DNA of 64,000 bases, taken from the NCBI RefSeq assembly GCF_947179165.1, contig NC_077245.1, positions 22,233,740-22,297,739 of the forward strand. The letters are read 5' to 3'. The stretch is from Solanum dulcamara (Eukaryota; Streptophyta; Magnoliopsida; Solanales; Solanaceae). Under the pieces are notes generated by a model. The model was not told the origin of the DNA, did not search any database, and saw only the letters and a program-made list of their open reading frames with translations. This document shows positions 21,884 through 33,603 of the stretch, one piece after another (the first letter of the stretch is position 1; each line of letters begins with the position of its first letter). Made by a program: the position numbers and the translations under genes.

Positions 21884-23273
21884 AAGAAAAAGGCTCAAAT
21901 ATGCTATCGAACTTTTAAAAAAAAGGCTTTTTTTATGTCATCCGTTAAAATTTTGTCTTATTTATGTGAGGGCCGGCTCTATGCTTGGTAAAACAAGGCA
22001 GATGTTGGGGGCCTCAAATTTTATCAAGAATATATTATTTGTTAATTTTTTTGTAGAAAAAAATTATATTATTGTATTTTCTTTAACTCCTTTTGTATTT
22101 TGTCAATAATATGAATCAATAACAAAAAGTGTTGAACAAAGCGAATTAAATTCTTTTTTTTATTTTTTCTTAAATTTTCAAGTCTTACAACAAGCATGAA
22201 AGGATGTTTTCAACGTGGAGTTAATAAAATCTTACCTAAGACTGATAACAGAAAAAATAATATTAAATTCTAATAATTTTCATCTAAAATATAAGAAAAA
22301 TAAATTTCAAATAAATAAGTTTGTTTAGATTTTAGGCCTCTAATTGTAATTTTGCTCTAGGCCTCCAATTACGTTGAGCCGGCCCTAATCTACGTCATTG
22401 CCATTTGAGAAAAGACTTATCTATGTCATTATTTTTTAACTTTGATTTTGCAAAACCACTCAAACAACTTTTAACACTTTTCTATTAGAATTTTGAACTA
22501 AATGTACTTTTTTTGCTTCTTCTTTTTCAAGAACACCATGAACACATGAATAACATCAAAAACTTCAAATTTTCAACTTGTTCAATTTTTCACGAAATCG
22601 GCTCAAATTTCATTAGTAGCATCCCTCCGAGCTAGATATCAAAACTCAATATCTTTCAATCTCGGGTTCAACCTAACCCAACAATACACACTTAAAATTT
22701 CTTCAAACTTTCAAAACTTTAATCTTCTTTAATGGTAGAATTTTCTCCACAACTCCAAATCACTTGAAATTCTGACCGTACACATAGTGAACTTTAACAT
22801 AGCATTTTTTGAGTCTATGTTCAAATTTTCAAGTAATTTAGAGTTGTGGCGAAAATTCTATCATTAAAAGAAGTTGAAGTTTTAAAACTTTAAAGAAATT
22901 TTAAATGTGTCTTGTTGGGTTAGGTTGAATTCGAGCTCAAAAGATATTTGATTTTGATATCTCGCTCGGGGGATGCTACTATTAAAATTGAGGTAATTTC
23001 GTGAAAAATTGAAGAAGTTGAAAATTTGGAGTTTTTGGTGTTCTTCATGTGTTTTTGAAGAAGAAAAAGAAGCAAAAAGAGTATATTCGATTCAAAAACT
23101 CCAATAGAAAAGTGTTAAAAATTGTTAAGGTGGTTTTGCAAAATCGGAATTAAAAAATAATGGCATAGACGAGCTTTTTATTAAACAGCAATGGCATAGA
23201 TGAGCCAAACTTTTAACGGATGGCATACGCGAGTCTCTTCTCAAAGTTCAATGGAATATTTGAGTATTTTCCC
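21884..23273. mobile_element. Large foldback (inverted-repeat) element
   Basis: Left arm (21884-22790, apart from the nested insert) and right arm (22805-23273) are inverted copies of about 450 bp. Matching words include TTTTGCAAAACCAC (left) against GTGGTTTTGCAAAA (right), and GGGTTCAACCTAACCCAACA (left) against TTGTTGGGTTAGGTTGAA (right). The loop near 22790-22805 is very short. The outer ends pair as GGCTCAAATATGC against its inverted partner near 23255. There is no coding capacity. The exact ends and target duplication are not clear. Confidence 0.8.
21968..22387. mobile_element. hAT-like MITE nested in the foldback element
   Basis: The ends AGGGCCGGCTC and GAGCCGGCCCT are perfect 11-bp inverted repeats. 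The sequence interrupts the left foldback arm, whose partner continues without it. ATTTATGT (21960-21967) and ATCTACGT (22388-22395) flank it, a plausible 8-bp target duplication with two transitions. Length is about 420 bp, non-coding. Confidence 0.7.
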
Positions 23274-23289
23274 TAATATATATAATTAT

Positions 23290-23781
23290 TGTTGGGTTTT
23301 AAAGGTGTGAATGAGAAATGAAAGGTTGTGACTTTTCTAAAAAGTTGTGAATTTTTAAAAAGAGTTGCGACTTTTCTGAAAGGTTGTGTCTTTTGAGAAG
23401 GTTGTGTCTGTTCCGATGAGCCACAATAAGCACATGTTCACACTACCCTTTGTTGTCTATAAATAGAGAATTTTCCTCTCATTTTTAAACATCAAATTTC
23501 TCCTTCTTCTGCATATATATTTTCTTTCAAACAAAGTTGAGTCTTTGTGTGATTTTGTTGCTGGCTTTTGAGTTCGCTGAAATTATTGAAGTTTAAGGTA
23601 CCGCTACTTCTTTAATAGTTTATCCGTTTTATCTTGGGAGGAAATAATCCATAACTTCGGGTACAGTGAGTGGATTAAATTCCTTAAGGGACACACAGTG
23701 AATTCTGTGGATTCGGATACTATTTTTTATTTTCATCTTTATTGTTTTTTATTTGCTAATCTTAATACAGGAGGAGTAACA
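23290..23781 (+). repeat. Solo LTR (492 bp), probably copia-type
   Basis: It begins TGTTGGGTTTTAAAGG, ends GGAGGAGTAACA, and is flanked by ATTAT on both sides (23285-23289 and 23782-23786). A TATA box CTATAAATAGAG lies near 23458. There is no primer-binding site or internal region on either side, so this is a solo LTR left by recombination. Family assignment from size alone is uncertain. Confidence 0.88.
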
Positions 23782-23786
23782 ATTAT

Positions 23787-25640
23787 AAAGATAAATGAGA
23801 ATCATATGTTTGTAAGGGAAGATTTATTTTTCATGTCATGTGCTCCCAATTCCAGCAAAACCGTGCATGCATGATCACACATTGTGTTTATTCCCAAAAC
23901 TTTCTTCTGAATTTGTATGCACGTGAGCTGTCGTTTTGTCTTCTCATTAAAACTTGAAAATTGGACAAATTTATGAATCTTATAGCACAATTCCATAAGG
24001 TGTAATGGTTTTTATTCAGTAATAACAAATCTTATAAGTTTCTTAAAAATTAATTGGTCTTCCTAGAAATGGATTTCAAAGTTTTTCTGGTTCTTAACCA
24101 AAAAATCGAAGAAGAAGATATATATAAAGTTCCACCGGCTCACTTCACGTGCCTGCTTGCGTCGTCTGACAAAAAACGTGAATATCTCTATTCTAAAGTC
24201 GTATTAACAAACTGTTTGATACTTGTAAATCACGATATATATTAGGATCCAATGAACCAGACTCCAAAAATGATGAGTACATACGTGCAATAAAACTACT
24301 CAGCTATTAAGACTATCAGCATTCAGCTAATTAAACTATGTGCAGGCAATCTATTGCAGCAGTTGTAAATATATTAGACACAGCCAATACTGTTAGATAC
24401 TTATTTTGTTATCTACTCTGTATTATTAAGATAGTTAAAATAACAATTTTGCAGAAATTCGTAAGAAATAACAAACTTTAAAATATAATTTCAAAATTAG
24501 AAAGTTAAAAATCAGTAATGAAGATAGATCTGTAGCAAAAACAAAAATAATGTTTGAAACGAAGAAAATTAAACCCACAGTGTATCCTTCAGAAAATTAT
24601 TCCTCTTAAGCATCCGAGGTTAATGGAATATATCTTCCAGAATAGAAAGATTTTACTCACCAGTATACTTATACCAAAATCAATGGTGTCAGTGAACCAC
24701 TCAACTGAGGTAAAATACACTAGATTTATTCGTGCAAAAGAAGAAGTTCAAAAAATTCATTGTTAAAAGTCTGAGAAATCAAAGGCATTTATAGCCACAG
24801 AAGTACAATCGTGTGCATCTCACAAATTTTAGATTTTTGCACAAACTATCTCTATTTTGAAGCGGTCTTTAATTTTACCCTTCAAATTTGTGATCTTTAA
24901 TTGTTGCCCCTACTGCTTATTTAATGATAGTTTATGGATCAAAGTATCCTTACATATGACCTAACTTCATTGGGCACAACTAAATTTGCACACAAATATT
25001 TTTAAAGAATACTTACCTTAAGGAATAACTTTTGATTCGCAAGATAAGACTTTAAGTGAACTTTATCGTAAGATATGCTTTGAGGCATAGCTTCTGCCAT
25101 TGAACTTATGTGATACGGCATAATTTGGACCACTAAACTTCTGTATTAGGACATAACTTATATCTTAAGCTTAATTTCTTCCGATAGCACAGCCGAGACA
25201 TCGACGGGTTCTCTGTCCCTGCGGGGATAGAGCGAGAGAAGTTTTTTTGAGAATGAAAGAGAAGTTTGGTCTTTAACCATAATTTGTGCCATTGCATTTA
25301 TGCATTGAACATATGCATTGGACATAACTTGTGTCTTGGACAGAAGTTCTCGTCAATGGACATAACTTATGCTACTAAATTTATGCCTAGAAAACTACTT
25401 GTGTTATTGAACTTATGCAATGTAGCATGGCCTTAAACTTATACCTTTTAAATTTCCTTTTGCCTCAGCAACTTTTTTGTTTTGTTTTTTTCCACCTTCA
25501 ACAACATTATCGGTTTTCTTTTTTTTTTTTAATTCAAATTAAAAGGCAAAAATTAAAAGCCACTCCAAGGGGCATTTGTGCGCATTACCCTCACAAATTT
25601 CACTATTAGGCATTAACGAGAAAAATGGGCTGAAATAGGA
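23787..25640. other. Spacer without recognised genes
   Basis: Only short open frames occur and none resembles a known protein. At 25000-25440 the words GGACATAACTT and GAACTTATG recur irregularly, suggesting decayed short repeats. Confidence 0.5.
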
Positions 25641-25941
25641 GAAAGCTTCAACTAGCTCAAAGCAAGACAGATTCATATCCAACATGCAATTTATTTCCTT
25701 TTAAAGAAGTTGAAATATATAGATTTTTTAAAAAGCAGAAGCCAGCATACAGACGTATAAATACAAAAGAAGAACACCATCTTGAGTTATACTATTCAAG
25801 GTTTAGGATGAAAGGGACATATGAACACGCTTCCAAGTTTTGAATGTAAACGCAAGTGCAGAAATCTACATCCAATTCAGTACATGTGTTTATGGAATAA
25901 GATCCCAAATCATAGATTCTCAAAAGTTGCATAGGCAGCAT

Positions 25942-28900
25942 TTATCCGCAGCAAGAACCACAGGCAGGAAGAGAGCCTGCAGTAGGAACAATGGTGAGAT
26001 TAAGTAAAAAATTTCAAAGAACATTTCAGCAAATAAACGCCAAAACAATCGAAGATAACAGTTAACATACTGTGGTCAATGCCTCGGACATTATCCAACC
26101 CACGGGGTGGCCCACGTGGACCACCACCATATGGACCACTTCCAGGACCACCCCCATCCCACTTCTTGCTGGATCCTGAACCTTTTCTGTAGGAATCTGT
26201 TTTTTCCATCTACGAAGGTATTGAGGTAGTTAATACAGAGTCTACAAAAGCATGATACTAGCATATATGTGGTTCTTAATCTGGAAATGAACATCATTAC
26301 CGAAAACATAGTAACAAAAAACACACTAATGAAGTTGATGATGGACCAAAAGAAATCAGTGATAGTCTTCAATCGCCATATAGAACGCTTGGATTTTACC
26401 ACACCTGCAAAATGAGGTGGTTATATGAGGAGCTCTCTCACAATATTATAAGTCAAGTGTAAGTATATAGCAGCATGATTTTCTGACTGACTTGGATCAA
26501 GAGAAGAATTTAAGTTTCTTCTAGTAAGAAGCTAAGGTCGGTCAACTGAATCAGCCAAAACAAGTGCTTAGCATGCAAGCTCAGAAACATTGTTGCACTC
26601 AAGCAACTTCATAAATGAGTGAGTATAGCCACACAATCAATCAATCTACTATCTTAATCCCAAATTAGTTGGAGTAAACTATATTGATCCTCTATATCCA
26701 TTTGGCTATATTTGGGCACATTTCATTTCAGATTCATAGTAAATAATTTTCTTTTTAAAGGTTAGCAGTTTTCTATAACAAAAGGTTATCTAAATTTTAC
26801 ATGTATCTTTTTTGGGGGGATGAAGTAATATTTTTTATTAATAAAGTGGACATGGGGACGCCCGTATACAAGATGTATACCAAAAATTAGAAAAAAAAAC
26901 TGCAACAAGAGATTTTTTCTACGAACAACACCCAATTATATATACAAAAAGGAACCTAACGGGTGCACCAAAAGGAAGCAAGAGACAAGGGGCTACTCCT
27001 CAATTGTACAGAGTCATCTCAGCATATTCAAAATCTCCCATGTTTCTTCCTCTCCAAATGACCCACGTGAGAGCTAGTGGAGCAAACATTACATGCCCCT
27101 TTATCTTCTCCAACAACCGCAATTTCAACTAAACATTAATTCTTTCAAAATGCTGGGCATAGCCCAACATATTCCAAACCAGCACCAGATTTCCCACCAT
27201 AATTTCGATGCTACCCGACAATGAAGGAGAAGATGGTCAATGTCTTCGACCGATCACTGAAAAAAATCCTCTACTTTTTCTTTTAGCCACTTTTGATTTC
27301 ACTGGATAATAGCATTTATTTTGCGGTGGTTTAAAATCATAGGACATAGCAAGAAACAGTGGGACAGCAGAAACATCGTACGAATGGACAGAAAGGAGCA
27401 GCAACTTCATCAGAAGAACAACTTTTAGCAGGAACACAATGGTTTGGATCGGTCAGATCCTGAGAAAGGCATCTAAGGTGAATGGTAACTTGGAAAGAAT
27501 ATGGAAGAGAAGGGACAGACTTGCTGAGATATTCTGTTCCAAAAACTACAACAGGTTTGGCCGATACATTAGCATCATTAATGTACAGGTTAAGAGAAGT
27601 CAGTAATAATCATTCCAGAACTGATGTTCAACTCGGGGTGGAATTTCATAGCTGACAAATTGGGGAGGTTCATAGCCAAGGACAGGAGGAATGATTGGTT
27701 GAACCGACAATGGTAGAGAAGAATAAATACATGCAAACCCAAAATTCAAAACAGATCACTGAAGCGAATAGCACAAGCAGACATTCTGAAGAAGGGGATA
27801 CATCCAAAGATTTAAACCAGACGGAACTACAATTGCAGCAAATCCTTGATGCCGAACCAGTTATATGCAGAATCTATCAGAGGAAGATCTGGATGAAACC
27901 GAGGCATCAAATTGGATCAACTCACACATATTGGAGTTGAGCAACACATATGGGGTAGCATTCGAAGAATTTGAGGAGGAGATAATTGCACTACTCATGA
28001 GAATTGACGGAAGGAAAACAGAGCGTGATAGAAAAAAGCATGGGAAAGCGATTACCACCCCTAACAGCAGGGGCATATGTAAGGATAAACTGAAGAAGCT
28101 TCAATCTAGTCTCAAGTGTTAGAAACAGGGGGAGGGTTCTGAGTCTGGCCTTTCAATGAATATTAAGCTAAGCACATGGAACATGAGGAGGGGTCTTAAC
28201 AACAACACCAATAAGAATCTGGTTAAGACTTGTTTGCAAAAATGGAAAGCAGGTGTGGTTTGTCTCCGGGAAACTAAGGTAAATAAGGGGATTGCATATC
28301 AACTATGGTCTTGAAGATGGATGAGGCTTGGATTCATTGAAGCAGATGGAAGTAAGGGGGAAATACTTCTTATGTGGGATAGTTAAGTATGGACTGGCAC
28401 TAAGGTGGAGGAAAGTACCTACTCAATCACTTACAAGTTCGAATCAACACAAAACTCCTTTTCCTGGTATTTCATTGGAATATTATGCCCCACATAGTAG
28501 AAATGAGAAGTTAAAGAGTGCTGGGAAGAGATGGCTGCAATGAAGGAGTTGTGTGGTAGACCTTGCGTCACAAGTGGAGATTTCAACATTGTGAGGCATA
28601 TGGTGGAAAGAAGGGGGTGCAACAGAGTTACAAACATCATGAATGTCTTTTCATGATGGATTGAAGACTTGGAGCTACATGATCCTTGTCTTATGGGAGA
28701 GAAATTCACTTGGTTCGGGGTGGGGTGGGGTGGGGGGGTGATCATCAAAGTGTTGCTAGGCTAGATAGGTTCCTATACTCTATGGATGCAGTGTATGGAA
28801 AACCATCAGAAGGATGTCGAATGAATGCATTGAAAATCTGAGCATGAAGAGGTTGGTGATAGGGAAAAATCTTCCTTCTGGGAAGATCATTGGATTGGGC

Positions 28901-30129
28901 AAAGTAATCTTAGAACTCTATTCCATGATTTACACCTTATCAGTCTTCAAAAAGATGATAAGTATCCCATGTATGGAAAGAACAAGGGTGGAACCTTTTG
29001 TTTAGGAGGGCATTAAATGATTGGGAAATTTCTAGCATTGCATATTTGCAACTGGTGTTAAATTCCTTTTTACAGGCACTACTACTATTACAGACAAACC
29101 AGTCTGGAAGTTGTGCAACAAAGGGACCTTCACTGTTAAATCAGTGTATTGGGATTCTGTTTGTTAAGTGATCCATCAGCAGTGTTAGATGCTGATGTTT
29201 TTGGACTGAATACTAGTACCTTATTCAAAAAAGAATAACGACAACAAAATAGCAAGATAAACAAAGCAATTGAAGTAATACCTAGTAGAAAAAATGAAGA
29301 ATAAGATACTATGTGGATCCTAGGTAAACTACTAAACACGGAGAAGATGAAAACAGGAGACTAACTCCCTACTTCTTCCTCGTAAGAGTACTACAACACA
29401 CGGCTACCTACGATCCTTCAATGTCTGGCAACCCTTCCTATCTAGGATATTTAGAAAACCTTATTTCTAATAATCATCATGTCAGAGATTTGGAAAACTT
29501 AAAATAGCAAAATTACTACGAAATGATTATTAGAATCACATTTCCTTGAGTTGATTAAATGTAGAATGTAGAGACAAAAGTCACTGATAAATTGTCAAAG
29601 GGAACCATAAATAACTTGAATAAAGAGATTTAGCAATCCAAATCACCGCTAATCATTTCCAGAATCATATCTATACCAAATCGTTACACCAACATCAAAC
29701 AATATTAATTTTTGTTTTGTTTTGCATTTTGTTGGTGCGGGGATAGATTACTCCAGACCCCATGACATGAAAAAAAAAAAAGACATTAGGAATTTGATTT
29801 TGTATGTAAAAAAGGATCAATTAAACAAAAAGATCCTAAGGTCAAATAAACTAAGCAAAGACATTAGGAATTTGATATTAAATTACAATAATATCAAGAA
29901 CAGCGACCAAACCCCCATTCAAGTCCATGAAAGATCAAATCAAATAATTTACAAAACCCAGAATTTTTTTTACTTCAGAAATTGAGAAGAAATCACCAAA
30001 TCAAAAAAAAAAAAAAATCTCTAGCAATTCCAATCAACAAGTAAAAGGGGTTCAAATAATAAGGACTAGCAAAAGGGTTAAGAACTAATAATGGAATCAA
30101 AGATTTTTACCTCTCTCGACGTAAGCCAT
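25942..30129 (-). CDS. Selenoprotein K-like ER membrane protein (Cys form)
   Basis: Coding exons are 30111-30129, 26301-26404, 26071-26209 and 25942-25976, all GT/AG with closing phases, giving 98 residues. The start is MAYVERGVVKSKRSIWRLKT. Residues about 17-40 (WRLKTITDFFWSIINFISVF) match the N-terminal and membrane segment of animal SelK (PF10961). The remainder is Gly/Pro/Arg-rich, with YGGGPRGPPRGLDNVRGI. The end is ACGSCCG, with Cys where animal SelK has selenocysteine, as expected in plants, which lack Sec insertion. Animal SelK sits in the ER membrane and takes part in ER-associated degradation and protein palmitoylation. The plant role is inferred from that. The 3.7-kb intron 1 holds a LINE remnant. 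No frame fault is seen. Confidence 0.93.
26808..27245 (-). pseudogene. LINE 3' piece: end of zf-RVT region and 3' UTR
   Basis: Translation on the minus strand gives EDIDHLLLHCRVASKLWWEI and continues with decayed frames typical of the region after the reverse transcriptase in plant LINEs. GTATACGGGCGTCCCCATG and an AATAAA-rich end follow. Confidence 0.7.
27440..29170 (+). pseudogene. LINE 5' piece: ORF1, endonuclease and RT-to-zf-RVT linker
   Basis: ORF1-like sequence (KNYNRFGRYISIINVQVKRS, about 27540-27605) is followed by a coiled-coil-like acidic end at 27865-28122. The endonuclease starts at 28155 (MNIKLSTWNMRRGLNNNTNK, then VVCLRETKVNKG), and later SGDFNIVRHMVERRGC and LEDLELHDP-like sequence with ARLDRFLYSMDAV appear at 28555-28795. 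At about 28880 the text jumps to the region behind RT (FWEDHWIGQSNLRTLFHDLH, then WNLLFRRALNDWEI, then KGTFTVKSVYWDS). The RT catalytic part is absent. Many stops and frameshifts occur. Confidence 0.75.
29171..30110. other. Remainder of SelK intron 1
   Basis: AT-rich sequence; no coding match. An imperfect direct repeat, GACATTAGGAATTTGAT at 29782 and 29860, is the only structure noticed. Confidence 0.5.
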
Positions 30130-30965
30130 GGTTCGTTGGAGCTGTCTTGCAGAATCCAGACTTCTTAACGCGCCTACCTTTTATCAGTGCTTCCGATCTC
30201 TATTTCTCATGTTTTTCTCCTTCTTACGTCCCTTCAGCAAATAATATACTGCCACGTCATTGAATTTTCTTTCGAACAAATTTTATTGCTTGTAACAATG
30301 GATTTGATAATTTTATTTTGTTTGTTTTTATGTTTTATTTTTTTATAATGAAATTTTATTTTATTTTTCCAAAATTTGACATATTATTTATGCAAGTTAA
30401 CTTCAGACATATACGATTGGAGTTTGATTTATCAACCATTTCTATATTTATCTAAAATTTAAGCTTCTTAATGACTCAAATTTATGATGTTAAAATTATA
30501 ATTTAATTAAAAGTCCTAAATAAATTATATTATAAGGTAAAGTGAAAATAATTTTAAATATTAGTGTTCCTATATGTTAGTAATACAAATGAGGAATGAT
30601 TTAATAAGTAATATATTAGTTGTTTTCAAAATCATAAATATTAGGAAATGATTAAATGATAATTTTTTTAGGAAAATGGGACAAATTTCACCACCTATTT
30701 TTAATATATTGTTTATATCTATCTTCTATTATACTATATAGTGAAAATTATTTTAATCGTTAAAAAATATTGAATATTAACATTATAAAGGATCTCTCAT
30801 ATGCTTTAAAGGGTGAGTAATCTCACCAATTTGTCCGGTCAGCATTTTGTGTTTAAATGACACATGAAAAATAGAGTTGGAGGATTAAAAAAAATAAGAT
30901 TGAGTTAGAGTACCAAAATAAAATTTAGGTACAAGTTAAAGGGGTTGTGTATGTGTTTGGCCTAA

Positions 30966-31014
<49 letters not shown>

Positions 31015-31660
31015 GATAATGTGACATGTCTCTCAAGTATATGTCTATCATATCAGTTATTCTTATATTTTTGAGCTTATATTTTAAGGCTTAGCTACCA
31101 TTGAAGTACATTTATATTCTCATTGTGGACTCAAAAAAAGAATCATGAGATAGAACGTAGAATATAGGGAATAAGATCTTTACTTAGTAAAATAAAGAAT
31201 CGATTTGCGGCTAGAATAGGAATATACTTGGATCGCCTTAGTTGGCTACAAAATAAAAACAGATAAATGCGTTCGAATTGGTTTACCATATCCCTGCCCA
31301 ACGATGTAGGTGTGAAGCCACTTTGGATAGATAATTAAAGGATTGAAAAACCATATTCATGATATTAAACCCATAAATCAACAACTAGTTAAGTGAATTA
31401 AGTCGATGAAATCAAATACTTTACAAGATTGTGAAACAAAGTAGTAACCCTGAAATCTCTCTTTGTGAGCACAATCTTTACTTGCTTTCGATCTTTAAAT
31501 TTAGGTAGATATAAATAACAATAAAGAAATTCTCTTTCAGTTACTTTAACACTTGTCTAAAATTGCGGCATTAAAATTTACGAGATTCTTGCTGAATCAC
31601 CAGTCTTTGGGTACAATATCCTAACTACACCAATTTGTACTCTTTGAACAACCACGTACA
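30130..31660. other. SelK upstream region and AT-rich spacer
   Basis: The first about 150 bases should hold the SelK 5' UTR and promoter; no clear TATA box was found. A (TA)n run lies at about 30968-31008. No conserved coding sequence is seen. Confidence 0.5.
30968..31008. repeat. (TA)n microsatellite
   Basis: About 20 uninterrupted AT dinucleotides. Confidence 0.95.
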
Positions 31661-31663
31661 CTT

Positions 31664-32311
31664 GTGTGCGTGTTGAGAGTCACCATCACAGGGATGTCAT
31701 TTTTAAAGAACACATTTTTCCTTTTGCCAAAGCTTTTTCCACAGTTAAAGTGCCTCTCACAGTTCATAACAGGGGGAGTGATGTATCTTCTCATGATCTT
31801 GAGTCACTTCACATTCCTGAACCACATACAAGAGCAACAGATAAACAGGAGAGTGATATGCTTCCTGCCAACAATGAGATTCCTGGCATTGAGGATTTTG
31901 CAACATCAAAGGAGAGTGGTACAGATGAGACATTTGCTGAACCTATAGATGATGATAGCGGAACACCTGTTGGGGAGATGTCTGGTGAAGCAGAAGTACA
32001 CAATGTTGGACGTCAATCACTTCAACCAGGTTCTGTTGAAGTCAGAAGATTTGATAGAAATATCAAAGAGCCATTGTGGCATCAAGACTATGTCATCACT
32101 AAGAAAGCCAATGGAACAGTCCTATATTATTTATCAGACTATCTTTCAAATGATACTCTTAGAGAGCTCAGAACTACGCAGAAGCTTCTAAGGATCAAAT
32201 ATTGATTGAAGCCATGAGTTTGGAGATAAAGGCTTTGGAAGAAAATAGTACATGGGAGATGGTGCATCTTCCAAAGGGAAAAACTGCTATAAGTTCAAAA
32301 TGGGTGTACAA
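31664..32311 (+). pseudogene. Copia-3 integrase-RT linker and RT start
   Basis: ESHHHRDVIFKEHIFPFAK begins the piece. The RT entry follows with DRNIKEPLWHQDYVITKKAN and, after a frameshift near 32190, EAMSLEIKALEENSTWEMVH and LPKGKTAISSKWVYN. Insertion of a SINE-like sequence cuts it at about 32311. Confidence 0.85.
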
Positions 32312-32630
32312 CACCAACAACAACAATATACCCAGTGAAGCCCCATTAAGTGAGGTATGGGAAAGGTAGAGTGTACGCAAACCTTACCACTACCTCAAGG
32401 AGGTAGAGAGGTTGTTTTCGAAAGACCCTCGGCTCAAGTGATCAAACCCAAGTAAAAGGAAGAAGAAAACAATGAAGAAATCATAACAATTAATATGAAA
32501 AATAATTTAGAGTCAACAAGAGAAACAATAACAGCAAAATAGTGTGAATACTCAAAACACAATAACCAACATATGGCAAGAACTACAAGGGTACGACTAG
32601 TACTATGACAATCACTTGACAATCACTAAC
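32312..32630 (-). mobile_element. SINE-like insert in copia-3 RT
   Basis: The left edge is an AAC repeat (CACCAACAACAACAATA), the complement of the TTG-type 3' tail of some plant SINEs. CTACCTCAAGGAGGTAGAGA and GAAAGACCCTCGGCTCAAG follow, words I know from a common Solanaceae SINE-type (Au-like) repeat. Copia sequence resumes at 32631 (AAGTATAAAGC, reading KYNADGEV-like). The right limit is set only by that resumption, and no clear target duplication was found. Confidence 0.6.
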
Positions 32631-32732
32631 AAGTATAAAGCATAGGGGAAGTAGACAGATTCAAGGGCAAACTAGTTGCAAAAGGATACAACCAAAAAGA
32701 AGGGCCAGGTTACCATGAGACATTCTCACCAA

Positions 32733-33603
32733 TAGTGGTGTTTACAGTTCGGTTAAAAATTTGATCCAAACCAAAAATTGAACCGAACCGATAAATTTAT
32801 ATACACAAATTTTATAATTATATATATACAATATATTATTGTTTGTAAATAATTTTAAATACTTTGTATACTTTTACATGAAAAATTTATTTATCTCTAA
32901 TAGGTTAATGAACTTTACACCTTAAACTCATAAATCATGAATCCAAATTCATTTATTCAACGAAAAAACTATGAAATTTATCTATATTTTTTTGTATTTT
33001 GAAATATATTTTTATCTCTAATAGGTTAATGAACTGGTAAAGTTGCTGCCATGTGACCAGGAGGTCACGGGTTCAAGCCTTGGAAACAGCCTCAGGCAGA
33101 AATGCAAGGTAAGGCTGCGTACAACAGACCCTTGTGGTCGGGCCCTTCCCCGGACCCTGCGCATAGCGGGAGCTTAAGTGCACCGGACTGCCCTTTTTTA
33201 ATAGGTTAATGAACTTTACACCTTAAGCTCATTTATTAAACATAAGTCATGAATCCAAATTCCTTTATTCAACGAAACAACTATGAGATTTACCTATATA
33301 TTCTTTTTGTATTTCTTATGAACTTTTCACTTGATTAAAGCTTATAGATACTACGAAATTTTCTCTATAATCCAAGAAAATTATAGCTACCACAATAAAA
33401 GATTAATAACGGATTATAACTTGGAAACTGATGAAAAATTATTTGATGATTGTAGGAAAAAATAAAAGAGAGAAATATCATTATGTTTCTAAAAAGTCGA
33501 AAAAAGTGAACCAAACAGATGGATATGAATTATATTTGGTTTGGTTTGGTTTGGTTTTGATTTTAACCCAAAACAATTCCAAACCGAACCATGAACACCC
33601 CTA
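32733..33603. mobile_element. hAT-type non-autonomous element in copia-3 RT
   Basis: The left end TAGTGGTGTTTACAGTTCGG and the reverse complement of the right end TAGGGGTGTTCATGGTTCGG form a TIR of the common TAGGGGTG type. CTCACCAA (32725-32732) and CTCACCAG (33604-33611) flank it, an 8-bp target duplication with one change. Removing it joins the copia RT words HETFSP and VAKMVIVRS. Inside is a tandem duplication of about 120 bp (from about 32893 and from about 33015), and the second copy holds a SINE. It has no transposase. Confidence 0.85.
33036..33198 (+). mobile_element. TS-like SINE nested in the hAT element
   Basis: A 163-bp insert is flanked by a perfect 17-bp target duplication, TAATAGGTTAATGAACT (33019-33035 and 33199-33215). 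It has a tRNA-type B box GGGTTCAAGCC (33069-33079), CAGGAGGTCACGG before it, and the SINE-typical GGCCCTTCCCCGGACCC stretch. It ends in a T-run. It resembles the TS/SolS tRNA-derived SINEs of Solanaceae. Confidence 0.9.

Larger units (their letters stand above)
26808..29170. mobile_element. LINE remnant in two opposed pieces, inside SelK intron 1
   Basis: On the minus strand 27245-26808 holds the C-terminal zf-RVT segment (EDIDHLLLHCRVASKLWWEI) and a LINE 3' end closing in a short A-run (plus-strand T-run at 26808-26813). On the plus strand 27246-29170 holds ORF1, endonuclease and zf-RVT start. The two pieces meet head to head near 27245, and the element positions at their far edges are nearly adjacent. 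This is what twin priming leaves behind. Most of the RT domain is missing. Confidence 0.75.

Noticed and set aside
24054..24766. Plus-strand open frames of 60-70 codons
   Set aside because: No start context, splice partners or family resemblance; codon use looks like AT-rich spacer.
29722..29985. Plus open frame in SelK intron 1
   Set aside because: It is Lys/Asn-rich from A-runs and has a direct repeat; no domain is visible.
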